Below, piece after piece: positions 39,513 through 54,045 of a stretch of DNA of 64,000 nucleotides. The notes beneath the pieces were generated by a model that saw nothing but the letters and a program-made list of their open reading frames with translations, did not search any database and was not told the origin of the DNA. The position numbers and the translations under genes are program-made. The stretch comes from Elmis aenea (lineage: Eukaryota; Arthropoda; Insecta; Coleoptera; Elmidae). Every line of letters begins with the position of its first letter. The first letter of the stretch is position 1. Location: assembly GCA_947652605.1 (NCBI GenBank), contig OX393577.1:5208868-5272867 (forward strand), written 5' to 3'.

Positions 39513-41222
39513 GATTTGTATATCACAGGAAGAGTTTATCCATCGAATCTTTACATGAAAAAAATTGTTTTGCATATGTCTTTCAATGAGATGGTTTTAA
39601 TTTTTAATAATTTCCTAAAAAGACCGTGCTTTAGATAATACATGTGTTCTTTGAGCGACTATTTCTAAACAATTTTAATTATTGATTTGTATATCACAGG
39701 AAGAGTTTATCCATCGAATCTTTACATGAAAAAAATTGTTTTGCATATTTCTTACAATGAGATGGTTTTAATTTTTAATAATTTCCTAAAAAGACCGTGC
39801 TTTAGATAATACATGTGTTCCTTGAGCGACTATTTCTAAACAATTTTAATTATTGATTTGTATATCACAGAAAGAGTTTATCCATCGAATCTTTACATGA
39901 AAAAAATTGTTTTGCATATGTCTTTTAATGAGCTGGTTTTAATTTTTAATAATTTCCTAAAAAGACAGTGCTTTAGATAATACATGTGTTCCTTGAGCGA
40001 CTATTTCTAAACAATTTTAATTATTGATTTGTATATCACAGGAAGAGTTTATCCATCGAATCTTTACATGAAAAAAATTGTTTTGCATATGTCTTTTAAT
40101 GAGCTGGTTTTAATTTTTAATAATTTCCTAAAAATACAGTGCTTTAGATAATACATGTGTTCCTTGAGCGACTATTTCTAAACAATTTTAATTATTGATT
40201 TGTATATCACAGGAAGAGTTTATCCATCGAATCTTTACATGAAAAAAATTGTTTTGCATATGTCTTACAATGAGATGGTTTTAATTTTTAATAATTTCCT
40301 AAAAAGACCGTGCTTTAGATAATACATGTGTTTCTTGAGCGACTATTTCTAAACAATTTTAATAATTGATTTGTATATCACAGGAAGAGTTTATCCATCG
40401 AATCTTTACATGAAAAAAATTGTTTTGCATATTTCTTACAATGAGATGGTTTTAATTTTTAATAATTTCCTAAAAAGACCGTGCTTTAGATAATACATGT
40501 GTTCCTTGAGCGACTATTTCTAAACAATTTTAATTATTGATTTGTATATCACAGGAAGAGTTTATCCATCGAATCTTTACATGAAAAAAATTGTTTTGCA
40601 TATGTCTTTTAATGAGCTGGTTTTAATTTTTAATAATTTCCTAAAAAGACCGTGCTTTAGATAATACATGTGTTCCTTGAGCGACTATTTCTAAACAATT
40701 TTAATTATTGATTTGTATATCACAGGAAGAGTTTATCCATCGAATCTTTACATGAAAAAAATTGTTTTGCATATGTCTTTTAATGAGCTGGTTTTAATTT
40801 TTAATAATTTCCTAAAAAGACAGTGCTTTAGATAATACATGTGTTCCTTGAGCGACTATTTCTAAACAATTTTAATTATTGATTTGTATATCACAGGAAG
40901 AGTTTATCCATCGAATCTTTACATGAAAAAAATTGTTTTGCATATGTCTTACAATGAGATGGTTTTCATTTTTAATAATTTCCTAAAAAGACCGTGCTTT
41001 AGATAATACATGTGTTCCTTGAGCGACTATTTCTAAACAATTTTAATTATTGATTTGTATATCACAGGAAGAGTTTATCCATCGAATCTTTACATGAAAA
41101 AAATTGTTTTGCATATGTCTTTTAATGAGCTGGTTTTAATTTTTAATAATTTCCTAAAAAGACAGTGCTTTAGATAATACATGTGTTCCTTGAGCGACTA
41201 TTTCTAAACAATTTTAATTATA
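39513..41222 (+). repeat. Module A, 10 monomers
   Basis: Standard A order. The seventh monomer has TTTATCCATC and the tenth has ACAG, as in the A module at 7362-9071. It is followed by a B with the CAGTGTTTTAG mark, again as at 9072. Confidence 0.9.
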
Positions 41223-42248
41223 GATTTGTATATCACAGGAAGAGTTTATCCATCGAATCTTTACATGAAAAAAATTGTTTTGCATATGTCTTTCAATGAG
41301 ATGGTTTTAATTTTTAATAATTTCCTAAAAAGACCGTGCTTTAGATAATACATGTGTTCTTTGAGCGACTATTTCTAAACAATTTTAATTATTGATTTGT
41401 ATATCACAGGAAGAGTTTATCCATCGAATCTTTACATGAAAAAAATTGTTTTGCATATGTCTTTCAATAAGATGGTTTTAATTTTTAATAATTTCCTAAA
41501 AAGACAGTGTTTTAGATAATACATGTGTTCCTTGAGCGACTATTTCTAAACAATTTTAATTATTGATTTGTATATCACAGGAAGAGTTTATCCATCGAAT
41601 TTTTACATGAAAAAAATTGTTTTGCATATGTCTTTTAATGAGCTGGTTTTAATTTTTAATAATTTCCTAAAAAGACAGTGCTTTAGATAATACATGTGTT
41701 CCTTGAGCGACTATTTCTAAACAATTTTAATTATTGATTTGTATATCACAGGAAGAGTTTATCCATCGAATCTTTACATGAAAAAAATTGTTTTGCATAT
41801 TTCTTACAATGAGATGGTTTTAATTTTTAATAATTTCCTAAAAAGACCGTGCTTTAGATAATACATGTGTTCCTTGAGCGACTATTTCTAAACAATTTTA
41901 ATTATTGATTTGTATATCACAGGAAGAGTTTATCCATCGAATCTTTACATGAAAAAAATTGTTTTGCATATGTCTTTTAATGAGCTGGTTTTAATTTTTA
42001 ATAATTTCCTAAAAAGACAGTGCTTTAGATAATACATGTGTTCCTTGAGCGACTATTTCTAAACAATTTTAATTATTGATTTGTATATCACAGGAAGAGT
42101 TTATCCATCGAATCTTTACATGAAAAAAATTGTTTTGCATATGTCTTTCAATAAGATGGTTTTAATTTTTAATAATTTCCTAAAAAGACAGTGCTTTAGA
42201 TAATACATGTGTTCCTTGAGCGACTATTTCTAAACAATTTTAATTATA
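41223..42248 (+). repeat. Module B, 6 monomers
   Basis: It has the order and the CAGTGTTTTAG mark of the B modules at 9072 and 15744. The stretch 39513-42248 therefore parallels 7362-10097, about 32.15 kb upstream. Confidence 0.88.
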
Positions 42249-43957
42249 GATTTGTATATCACAGGAAGAGTTTATCCATCGAATCTTTACATGAAAAAAA
42301 TTGTTTTGCATATGTCTTTTAATGAGCTGGTTTTAATTTTTAATAATTTCCTAAAAAGACCGTGCTTTAGATAATACATGTGTTCCTTGAGCGACTATTT
42401 CTAAACAATTTTAATTATTGATTTGTATATCACAGGAAGAGTTTATCCATCGAATCTTTACATGAAAAAAATTGTTTTGCATATGTCTTTTAATGAGCTG
42501 GTTTTAATTTTTAATAATTTTAAAAAACGACCGTGCTTTAGATAATACATGTGTTTCTTGAGCGACTATTTCTAAACAATTTTAATTATTGATTTGTATA
42601 TCACAGGAAAGTTTATCCATCGAATCTTTACATGAAAAAAATTGTTTTGCATATGTCTTTTAATGAGCTGGTTTTAAGTTTTAATAGTTTCAAAAAACGA
42701 CCGTGCTTTAGATAATACATGTGTTCCTTGAGCGACTATTTCTAAACAATTTTAATTATTGATTTGTATATCACAGGAAGAGTTTATCCATCGAATCTTT
42801 ACGTGAAAAAAATTGTTTTGCATATTTCTTACAATGAGATGGTTTTAATTTTTAATAATTTCCTAAAAAGACCGTGCTTTAGATAATACATGTGTTCTTT
42901 GAGCGACTATTTCTAAACAATTTTAATTATTGATTTGTATATCACAGGAAGAGTTTATCCATCGAATCTTTACGTGAAAAAAATTGTTTTGCATATTTCT
43001 TACAATGAGATGGTTTTAATTTTTAATAATTTCCTAAAAAGACCGTGCTTTAGATAATACATGTGTTCCTTGAGCGACTATTTCTAAACAATTTTAATTA
43101 TTGATTTGTATATCACAGGAAGAGTTTATCCATCGAATCTTTACATGAAAAAAATTGTTTTGCATATGTCTTTTAATGAGCTGGTTTTAATTTTTAATAA
43201 TTTCCTAAAAAGACAGTGCTTTAGATAATACATGTGTTCCTTGAGCGACTATTTCTAAACAATTTTAATTATTGATTTGTATATCACAGGAAGAGTTTAT
43301 CCATCGAATCTTTACATGAAAAAAATTGTTTTGCATATGTGTTTTAATGAGCTGGTTTTAATTTTTAATGATTTCCTAAAAAGACCGTGCTTTAGATAAT
43401 ACATGTGTTCCTTGAGCGACTATTTCTAAACAATTTTAATTATTGATTTGTATATCACAGGAAGAGTTTATCCATCGAATCTTTACATGAAAAAAATTGT
43501 TTTGCATATGTCTTTTAATGAGCTGGTTTTAATTTTTAATAGTTTCAAAAAACGACCGTGCTTTAGATATTACATGTGTTCCTTGAGCGACTATTTCTAA
43601 ACAATTTTAATTATTGATTTGTATATCACAGGAAGAGTTTATCCATCGAATCTTTACATGAAAAAAATTGTTTTGCATATGTCTTTTAATGAGCTGGTTT
43701 TAATTTTTAATAATTTCAAAAAACGACTGTGCTTTAGATAATACATGTGTTCCTTGAGCGACTATTTCTAAACAATTTTAATTATTGATTTGTATATCAC
43801 AGGAAGAGTTTATCCATCGAATCTTTACATGAAAAAAATTGTTTTGCATATGTCTTTTAATGAGCTGGTTTTAATTTTTAATAATTTCCTAAAAAGACAG
43901 TGCTTTAGATAATACATGTGTTCCTTGAGCGACTATTTCTAAACAATTTTAATTATA
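42249..43957 (+). repeat. Module C with two inserted monomers, 10 monomers
   Basis: The order is that of C, but two t monomers carrying ACGTGAAA are inserted after the GGAAAGTTT monomer, at 42761-43102. The first of the pair has TTCT, normally a feature of f monomers, and the second has TTCC. The length is 1709 bp, ten monomers minus 1. Confidence 0.87.
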
Positions 43958-45153
43958 GATTTGTATATCACAGGAAGAGTTTATCCATCGAATCTTTACA
44001 TGAAAAAAATTGTTTTGCATATGTCTTTCAATGAGATGGTTTTAATTTTTAATAATTTCCTAAAAAGACCGTGTTTAGATAATACATGTGTTCTTTGAGC
44101 GACTATTTCTAAACAATTTTAATTATTGATTTGTATATCACAGGAAGAGTTTATCCATCGAATCTTTACGTGAAAAAAATTGTTTTGCATATTTCTTACA
44201 ATGAGATGGTTTTAATTTTTAATAATTTCCTAAAAAGACCGTGCTTTAGATAATACATGTGTTCCTTGAGCGACTATTTCTAAACAATTTTAATTATTGA
44301 TTTGTATATCACAGGAAGAGTTTATCCATCGAATCTTTACATGAAAAAAATTGTTTTGCATATGTCTTTTAATGAGCTGGTTTTAATTTTTAATAATTTC
44401 CTAAAAAGACAGTGCTTTAGATAATACATGTGTTCCTTGAGCGACTATTTCTAAACAATTTTAATTATTGATTTGTATATCACAGGAAGAGTTTATCCAT
44501 CGAATCTTTACATGAAAAAAATTGTTTTGCATATGTCTTTTAATGAGCTGGTTTTAATTTTTAATAATTTCCTAAAAAGACAGTGCTTTAGATAATACAT
44601 GTGTTCCTTGAGCGACTATTTCTAAACAATTTTAATTATTGATTTGTATATCACAGGAAGAGTTTATCCATCGAATCTTTACATGAAAAAAATTGTTTTG
44701 CATATTTCTTACAATGAGATGGTTTTAATTTTTAATAATTTCCTAAAAAGACCGTGCTTTAGATAATACATGTGTTCCTTGAGCGACTATTTCTAAACAA
44801 TTTTAATTATAGATTTGTATATCACAGGAATAGTTTATCCATCGAATCTTTACATGAAAAAAATTGTTTTGCATATGTCTTTTAATGAGCTGGTTTTAAT
44901 TTTTAATAATTTCCTAAAAAGACAGTGCTTTAGATAATACATGTGTTCCTTGAGCGACTATTTCTAAACAATTTTAATTATTGATTTGTATATCACAGGA
45001 AGAGTTTATCCATCGAATCTTTACATGAAAAAAATTGTTTTGCATATGTCTTTCAATAAGATGGTTTTAATTTTTAATAATTTCCTAAAAAGACAGTGCT
45101 TTAGATAATACATGTGTTCCTTGAGCGACTATTTCTAAACAATTTTAATTATA
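43958..45153 (+). repeat. Module E, 7 monomers
   Basis: The order is TAG-junction f with ACCGTGTTTAG (1-bp deletion) and TTCT; t with ACGTGAAA; g; g; t; TAG-junction g with CAGGAATAG; k. It returns at 51653 with both the deletion and the GGAATAG change. Confidence 0.88.
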
Positions 45154-46350
45154 GATTTGTATATCACAGGAAGAGTTTATCCATCGAATCTTTACATGAA
45201 AAAAATTGTTTTGCATATGTCTTTTAATGAGCTGGTTTTAATTTTTAATAATTTCCTAAAAAGACCGTGCTTTAGATAATACATGTGTTCCTTGAGCGAC
45301 TATTTCTAAACAATTTTAATTATTGATTTGTATATCACAGGAAGAGTTTATCCATCGAATCTTTACATGAAAAAAATTGTTTTGCATATGTCTTTTAATG
45401 AGCTGGTTTTAATTTTTAATAATTTCCTAAAAAGACAGTGCTTTAGATAATACATGTGTTCCTTGAGCGACTATTTCTAAACAATTTTAATTATTGATTT
45501 GTATATCACAGGAAGAGTTTATCCATCGAATCTTTACATGAAAAAAATTGTTTTGCATATGTCTTTCAATAAGATGGTTTTAATTTTTAATAATTTCCTA
45601 AAAAGACAGTGCTTTAGATAATACATGTGTTCCTTGAGCGACTATTTCTAAACAATTTTAATTATTGATTTGTATATCACAGGAAGAGTTTATCCATCGA
45701 ATTTTTACATGAAAAAAATTGTTTTGCATATGTTTTTTAATGAGCTGGTTTTAATTTTTAATAATTTCCTAAAAAGACCGTGCTTTAGATAATACATGTG
45801 TTCCTTAAGCGACTATTTCTAAACAATTTTAATTATTGATTTGTATATCACAGGAAGAGTTTATCCATCGAATCTTTACATGAAAAAAATTGTTTTGCAT
45901 ATTTCTTACAATGAGATGGTTTTAATTTTTAATAATTTCCTAAAAAGACCGTGCTTTAGATAATACATGTGTTCCTTGAGCGACTATTTCTAAACAATTT
46001 TAATTATTGATTTGTATATCACAGGAAGAGTTTATCCATCGAATCTTTACATGAAAAAAATTGTTTTGCATATGTCTTTTAATGAGCTGGTTTTAATTTT
46101 TAATAATTTCCTAAAAAGACAGTGCTTTAGATAATACATGTGTTCCTTGAGCGACTATTTCTAAACAATTTTAATTATTGATTTGTATATCACAGGAAGA
46201 GTTTATCCATCGAATCTTTACATGAAAAAAATTGTTTTGCATATGTCTTTCAATAAGATGGTTTTAATTTTTAATAATTTCCTAAAAAGACAGTGCTTTA
46301 GATAATACATGTGTTCCTTGAGCGACTATTTCTAAACAATTTTAATTATA
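45154..46350 (+). repeat. B-like module, 7 monomers
   Basis: The order is TAG-junction g with ACCG; g; k; g with GAATTTTTAC, CATATGTTTTTTAATG and TTAAGCG; t; g; k. The last four correspond to module B from its GAATTTTTAC monomer onward. It is repeated at 52849-54045. Confidence 0.86.
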
Positions 46351-47889
46351 GATTTGTATATCACAGGAAGAGTTTATCCATCGAATCTTTACATGAAAAA
46401 AATTGTTTTGCATATGTCTTTCAATGAGATGGTTTTAATTTTTAATAATTTCCTAAAAAGACCGTGCTTTAGATAATACATGTGTTCTTTGAGCGACTAT
46501 TTCTAAACAATTTTAATTATTGATTTGTATATCACAGGAAGAGTTTATCCATCGAATCTTTACATGAAAAAAATTGTTTTGCATATTTCTTACAATGAGA
46601 TGGTTTTAATTTTTAATAATTTCCTAAAAAGACCGTGCTTTAGATAATACATGTGTTCCTTGAGCGACTATTTCTAAACAATTTTAATTATTGATTTGTA
46701 TATCACAGAAAGAGTTTATCCATCGAATCTTTACATGAAAAAAATTGTTTTGCATATGTCTTTTAATGAGCTGGTTTTAATTTTTAATAATTTCCTAAAA
46801 AGACAGTGCTTTAGATAATACATGTGTTCCTTGAGCGACTATTTCTAAACAATTTTAATTATTGATTTGTATATCACAGGAAGAGTTTATCCATCGAATC
46901 TTTACATGAAAAAAATTGTTTTGCATATGTCTTTTAATGAGCTGGTTTTAATTTTTAATAATTTCCTTAAAAGACCGTGCTTTAGATAATACATGTGTTC
47001 CTTGAGCGACTATTTCCAAACAATTTTAATTATTGATTTGTATATCACAGGAAGAGTTTATCCATCGAATCTTTACATGAAAAAAATTGTTTTGCATATG
47101 TCTTACAATGAGATGGTTTTAATTTTTAATAATTTCCTAAAAAGACCGTGCTTTAGATAATACATGTGTTTCTTGAGCGACTATTTCTAAACAATTTTAA
47201 TAATTGATTTGTATATCACAGGAAGAGTTTATCCATCGAATCTTTACATGAAAAAAATTGTTTTGCATATTTCTTACAATGAGATGGTTTTAATTTTTAA
47301 TAATTTCCTAAAAAGACCGTGCTTTAGATAATACATGTGTTCCTTGAGCGACTATTTCTAAACAATTTTAATTATTGATTTGTATATCACAGGAAGAGTT
47401 TATCCATCGAATCTTTACATGAAAAAAATTGTTTTGCATATGTCTTTTAATGAGCTGGTTTTAATTTTTAATAATTTCCTAAAAAGACAGTGCTTTAGAT
47501 AATACATGTGTTCCTTGAGCGACTATTTCTAAACAATTTTAATTATTGATTTGTATATCACAGGAAGAGTTTATCCATCGAATCTTTACATGAAAAAAAT
47601 TGTTTTGCATATGTCTTACAATGAGATGGTTTTCATTTTTAATAATTTCCTAAAAAGACCGTGCTTTAGATAATACATGTGTTCCTTGAGCGACTATTTC
47701 TAAACAATTTTAATTATTGATTTGTATATCACAGGAAGAGTTTATCCATCGAATCTTTACATGAAAAAAATTGTTTTGCATATGTCTTTTAATGAGCTGG
47801 TTTTAATTTTTAATAATTTCCTAAAAAGACAGTGCTTTAGATAATACATGTGTTCCTTGAGCGACTATTTCTAAACAATTTTAATTATA
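46351..47889 (+). repeat. Module A, 9 monomers with CCTTAAAAG variant
   Basis: The order is f, t, CAGAAAGAG g, g with CCTTAAAAG and TTTCCAAAC, y, t, g, yc, g. The CCTTAAAAG monomer replaces the AAAAATACAG one and matches domain 1 (523 and 2061), so this A lineage is closer to the window start than to the central A modules. Confidence 0.87.
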
Positions 47890-48918
47890 GATTTGTATAT
47901 CACAGGAAGAGTTTATCCATCGAATCTTTACATGAAAAAAATTGTTTTGCATATGTCTTTCAATGAGATGGTTTTAATTTTTAATAATTTCCTAAAAAGA
48001 CCGTGCTTTAGATAATACATGTGTTCTTTGAGCGACTATTTCTAAACAATTTTAATTATTGATTTGTATATCACAGGAAGAGTTTATCCATCGAATCTTT
48101 ACATGAAAAAAATTGTTTTGCATATGTCTTTCAATAAGATGGTTTTAATTTTTAATAATTTCCTAAAAAGACAGTGCTTTAGATAATACATGTGTTCCTT
48201 GAGCGACTATTTCTAAACAATTTTAATTATTGATTTGTATATCACAGGAAGAGTTTATCCATCGAATCTTTACATGAAAAAAATTGTTTTGCATATGTTT
48301 TTTAATGAGCTGGTTTTAATTTTTAATAATTTCCTAAAAAGACAGTGCTTTAGATAATACATGTGTTCTTTGAGCGACTATTTCTAAACAATTTTAATTA
48401 TTGATTTGTATATCACAGGAAGAGTTTATCCATCGAATCTTTACATGAAAAAATTTGTTTTGCATATTTCTTACAATGAGATGGTTTTAATTTTTAATAA
48501 TTTCCTAAAAAGACCGTGCTTTAGATAATACATGTGTTCCTTGAGCGACTATTTCTAAACAATTTTAATTATTGATTTGTATATCACAGGAAGAGTTTAT
48601 CCATCGAATCTTTACATGAAAAAAATTGTTTTGCATAATATGTCTTTTAATGAGCTGGTTTTAATTTTTAATAATTTCCTAAAAAGACAGTGCTTTAGAT
48701 AATACATGTGTTCCTTGAGCGACTATTTCTAAACAATTTTAATTATTGATTTGTATATCACAGGAAGAGTTTATCCATCGAATCTTTACATGAAAAAAAT
48801 TGTTTTGCATATGTCTTTCAATAAGATGGTTTTAATTTTTAATAATTTCCTAAAAAGACAGTGCTTTAGATAATACATGTGTTCCTTGAGCGACTATTTC
48901 TAAACAATTTTAATTATT
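47890..48918 (+). repeat. B-like module, 6 monomers with 3-bp insertion
   Basis: The order is f with TTCT, k, g with CATATGTTTTTTAATG and TTCT, t, g with GCATAATATGTC, k. The 3-bp insertion is at 48636-48638 and recurs at 56331. The t monomer has a private AAAAAATTTG change near 48454 that the sister copy lacks. Confidence 0.87.
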
Positions 48919-50285
48919 GATTTGTATATCACAGGAAGAGTTTATCCATCGAATCTTTACATGAAAAAAATTGTTTTGCATATGTCTTTTAATGAGCTGG
49001 TTTTAATTTTTAATAATTTCCTAAAAAGACCGTGCTTTAGATAATACATGTGTTCCTTGAGCGACTATTTCTAAACAATTTTAATTATTGATTTGTATAT
49101 CACAGGAAGAGTTTATCCATCGAATCTTTACATGAAAAAAATTGTTTTGCATATGTCTTTTAATGAGCTGGTTTTAATTTTTAATAATTTTAAAAAACGA
49201 CCGTGCTTTAGATAATACATGTGTTTCTTGAGCGACTATTTCTAAACAATTTTAATTATTGATTTGTATATCACAGGAAAGTTTATCCATCGAATCTTTA
49301 CATGAAAAAAATTGTTTTGCATATGTCTTTTAATGAGCTGGTTTTAAGTTTTAATAGTTTCAAAAAACGACCGTGCTTTAGATAATACATGTGTTCCTTG
49401 AGCGACTATTTCTAAACAATTTTAATTATTGATTTGTATATCACAGGAAGAGTTTATCCATCGAATCTTTACATGAAAAAAATTGTTTTGCATATGTCTT
49501 TTAATGAGCTGGTTTTAATTTTTAATAATTTCCTAAAAAGACAGTGCTTTAGATAATACATGTGTTCCTTGAGCGACTATTTCTAAACAATTTTAATTAT
49601 TGATTTGTATATCACAGGAAGAGTTTATCCATCGAATCTTTACATGAAAAAAATTGTTTTGCATATGTGTTTTAATGAGCTGGTTTTAATTTTTAATGAT
49701 TTCCTAAAAAGACCGTGCTTTAGATAATACATGTGTTCCTTGAGCGACTATTTCTAAACAATTTTAATTATTGATTTGTATATCACAGGAAGAGTTTATC
49801 CATCGAATCTTTACATGAAAAAAATTGTTTTGCATATTTCTTACAATGAGATGGTTTTAATTTTTAATAATTTCCTAAAAAGACCGTGCTTTAGATAATA
49901 CATGTGTTCCTTGAGCGACTATTTCTAAACAATTTTAATTATTGATTTGTATATCACAGGAAGAGTTTATCCATCGAATCTTTACATGAAAAAAATTGTT
50001 TTGCATATGTCTTTTAATGAGCTGGTTTTAATTTTTAATAATTTCCTAAAAAGACAGTGCTTTAGATAATACATGTGTTCCTTGAGCGACTATTTCTAAA
50101 CAATTTTAATTATTGATTTGTATATCACAGGAAGAGTTTATCCATCGAATCTTTACATGAAAAAAATTGTTTTGCATATGTCTTTCAATAAGATGGTTTT
50201 AATTTTTAATAATTTCCTAAAAAGACAGTGCTTTAGATAATACATGTGTTCCTTGAGCGACTATTTCTAAACAATTTTAATTATA
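48919..50285 (+). repeat. Partial C module joined to t-g-k, 8 monomers (extra segment of the 45-monomer unit)
   Basis: The order is g with ACCG, g with AATTTTAAAAAACG, GGAAAGTTT c, g, b, then t, g, k. The first five are the start of module C and the last three the end of a B- or E-type module. A complete C follows at 50286, so this eight-monomer, 1367-bp stretch is an extra copy absent from the sister unit. Confidence 0.87.
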
Positions 50286-51652
50286 GATTTGTATATCACA
50301 GGAAGAGTTTATCCATCGAATCTTTACATGAAAAAAATTGTTTTGCATATGTCTTTTAATGAGCTGGTTTTAATTTTTAATAATTTCCTAAAAAGACCGT
50401 GCTTTAGATAATACATGTGTTCCTTGAGCGACTATTTCTAAACAATTTTAATTATTGATTTGTATATCACAGGAAGAGTTTATCCATCGAATCTTTACAT
50501 GAAAAAAATTGTTTTGCATATGTCTTTTAATGAGCTGGTTTTAATTTTTAATAATTTTAAAAAACGACCGTGCTTTAGATAATACATGTGTTTCTTGAGC
50601 GACTATTTCTAAACAATTTTAATTATTGATTTGTATATCACAGGAAAGTTTATCCATCGAATCTTTACATGAAAAAAATTGTTTTGCATATGTCTTTTAA
50701 TGAGCTGGTTTTAAGTTTTAATAGTTTCAAAAAACGACCGTGCTTTAGATAATACATGTGTTCCTTGAGCGACTATTTCTAAACAATTTTAATTATTGAT
50801 TTGTATATCACAGGAAGAGTTTATCCATCGAATCTTTACATGAAAAAAATTGTTTTGCATATGTCTTTTAATGAGCTGGTTTTAATTTTTAATAATTTCC
50901 TAAAAAGACAGTGCTTTAGATAATACATGTGTTCCTTGAGCGACTATTTCTAAACAATTTTAATTATTGATTTGTATATCACAGGAAGAGTTTATCCATC
51001 GAATCTTTACATGAAAAAAATTGTTTTGCATATGTGTTTTAATGAGCTGGTTTTAATTTTTAATGATTTCCTAAAAAGACCGTGCTTTAGATAATACATG
51101 TGTTCCTTGAGCGACTATTTCTAAACAATTTTAATTATTGATTTGTATATCACAGGAAGAGTTTATCCATCGAATCTTTACATGAAAAAAATTGTTTTGC
51201 ATATGTCTTTTAATGAGCTGGTTTTAATTTTTAATAGTTTCAAAAAACGACCGTGCTTTAGATATTACATGTGTTCCTTGAGCGACTATTTCTAAACAAT
51301 TTTAATTATTGATTTGTATATCACAGGAAGAGTTTATCCATCGAATCTTTACATGAAAAAAATTGTTTTGCATATGTCTTTTAATGAGCTGGTTTTAATT
51401 TTTAATAATTTCAAAAAACGACTGTGCTTTAGATAATACATGTGTTCCTTGAGCGACTATTTCTAAACAATTTTAATTATTGATTTGTATATCACAGGAA
51501 GAGTTTATCCATCGAATCTTTACATGAAAAAAATTGTTTTGCATATGTCTTTTAATGAGCTGGTTTTAATTTTTAATAATTTCCTAAAAAGACAGTGCTT
51601 TAGATAATACATGTGTTCCTTGAGCGACTATTTCTAAACAATTTTAATTATA
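50286..51652 (+). repeat. Module C, 8 monomers
   Basis: Standard C order and length (1367 bp), including the GGAAAGTTT, b, GATATTAC and ACGACTG monomers. Confidence 0.9.
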
Positions 51653-52848
51653 GATTTGTATATCACAGGAAGAGTTTATCCATCGAATCTTTACATGAAA
51701 AAAATTGTTTTGCATATGTCTTTCAATGAGATGGTTTTAATTTTTAATAATTTCCTAAAAAGACCGTGTTTAGATAATACATGTGTTCTTTGAGCGACTA
51801 TTTCTAAACAATTTTAATTATTGATTTGTATATCACAGGAAGAGTTTATCCATCGAATCTTTACGTGAAAAAAATTGTTTTGCATATTTCTTACAATGAG
51901 ATGGTTTTAATTTTTAATAATTTCCTAAAAAGACCGTGCTTTAGATAATACATGTGTTCCTTGAGCGACTATTTCTAAACAATTTTAATTATTGATTTGT
52001 ATATCACAGGAAGAGTTTATCCATCGAATCTTTACATGAAAAAAATTGTTTTGCATATGTCTTTTAATGAGCTGGTTTTAATTTTTAATAATTTCCTAAA
52101 AAGACAGTGCTTTAGATAATACATGTGTTCCTTGAGCGACTATTTCTAAACAATTTTAATTATTGATTTGTATATCACAGGAAGAGTTTATCCATCGAAT
52201 CTTTACATGAAAAAAATTGTTTTGCATATGTCTTTTAATGAGCTGGTTTTAATTTTTAATAATTTCCTAAAAAGACAGTGCTTTAGATAATACATGTGTT
52301 CCTTGAGCGACTATTTCTAAACAATTTTAATTATTGATTTGTATATCACAGGAAGAGTTTATCCATCGAATCTTTACATGAAAAAAATTGTTTTGCATAT
52401 TTCTTACAATGAGATGGTTTTAATTTTTAATAATTTCCTAAAAAGACCGTGCTTTAGATAATACATGTGTTCCTTGAGCGACTATTTCTAAACAATTTTA
52501 ATTATAGATTTGTATATCACAGGAATAGTTTATCCATCGAATCTTTACATGAAAAAAATTGTTTTGCATATGTCTTTTAATGAGCTGGTTTTAATTTTTA
52601 ATAATTTCCTAAAAAGACAGTGCTTTAGATAATACATGTGTTCCTTGAGCGACTATTTCTAAACAATTTTAATTATTGATTTGTATATCACAGGAAGAGT
52701 TTATCCATCGAATCTTTACATGAAAAAAATTGTTTTGCATATGTCTTTCAATAAGATGGTTTTAATTTTTAATAATTTCCTAAAAAGACAGTGCTTTAGA
52801 TAATACATGTGTTCCTTGAGCGACTATTTCTAAACAATTTTAATTATA
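51653..52848 (+). repeat. Module E, 7 monomers
   Basis: This is a duplicate of 43958-45153 at a spacing of 7695 bp, with the same GTGTTTAG deletion, ACGTGAAA and GGAATAG marks. Confidence 0.9.
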
Positions 52849-54045
52849 GATTTGTATATCACAGGAAGAGTTTATCCATCGAATCTTTACATGAAAAAAA
52901 TTGTTTTGCATATGTCTTTTAATGAGCTGGTTTTAATTTTTAATAATTTCCTAAAAAGACCGTGCTTTAGATAATACATGTGTTCCTTGAGCGACTATTT
53001 CTAAACAATTTTAATTATTGATTTGTATATCACAGGAAGAGTTTATCCATCGAATCTTTACATGAAAAAAATTGTTTTGCATATGTCTTTTAATGAGCTG
53101 GTTTTAATTTTTAATAATTTCCTAAAAAGACAGTGCTTTAGATAATACATGTGTTCCTTGAGCGACTATTTCTAAACAATTTTAATTATTGATTTGTATA
53201 TCACAGGAAGAGTTTATCCATCGAATCTTTACATGAAAAAAATTGTTTTGCATATGTCTTTCAATAAGATGGTTTTAATTTTTAATAATTTCCTAAAAAG
53301 ACAGTGCTTTAGATAATACATGTGTTCCTTGAGCGACTATTTCTAAACAATTTTAATTATTGATTTGTATATCACAGGAAGAGTTTATCCATCGAATTTT
53401 TACATGAAAAAAATTGTTTTGCATATGTTTTTTAATGAGCTGGTTTTAATTTTTAATAATTTCCTAAAAAGACCGTGCTTTAGATAATACATGTGTTCCT
53501 TAAGCGACTATTTCTAAACAATTTTAATTATTGATTTGTATATCACAGGAAGAGTTTATCCATCGAATCTTTACATGAAAAAAATTGTTTTGCATATTTC
53601 TTACAATGAGATGGTTTTAATTTTTAATAATTTCCTAAAAAGACCGTGCTTTAGATAATACATGTGTTCCTTGAGCGACTATTTCTAAACAATTTTAATT
53701 ATTGATTTGTATATCACAGGAAGAGTTTATCCATCGAATCTTTACATGAAAAAAATTGTTTTGCATATGTCTTTTAATGAGCTGGTTTTAATTTTTAATA
53801 ATTTCCTAAAAAGACAGTGCTTTAGATAATACATGTGTTCCTTGAGCGACTATTTCTAAACAATTTTAATTATTGATTTGTATATCACAGGAAGAGTTTA
53901 TCCATCGAATCTTTACATGAAAAAAATTGTTTTGCATATGTCTTTCAATAAGATGGTTTTAATTTTTAATAATTTCCTAAAAAGACAGTGCTTTAGATAA
54001 TACATGTGTTCCTTGAGCGACTATTTCTAAACAATTTTAATTATA
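52849..54045 (+). repeat. B-like module, 7 monomers
   Basis: This is a duplicate of 45154-46350, including the GAATTTTTAC / GTTTTTTAATG / TTAAGCG monomer. Confidence 0.88.

Larger units (their letters stand above)
43958..51652 (+). repeat. Second long higher-order unit, copy 1 (45 monomers, 7695 bp)
   Basis: The composition is E7, B-like7, A9, B-like6, partial C8, C8. Indels (-1, +3, -1, -1) cancel, so the length is exactly 45 x 171. The next copy repeats the same order without the partial C. Confidence 0.88.
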
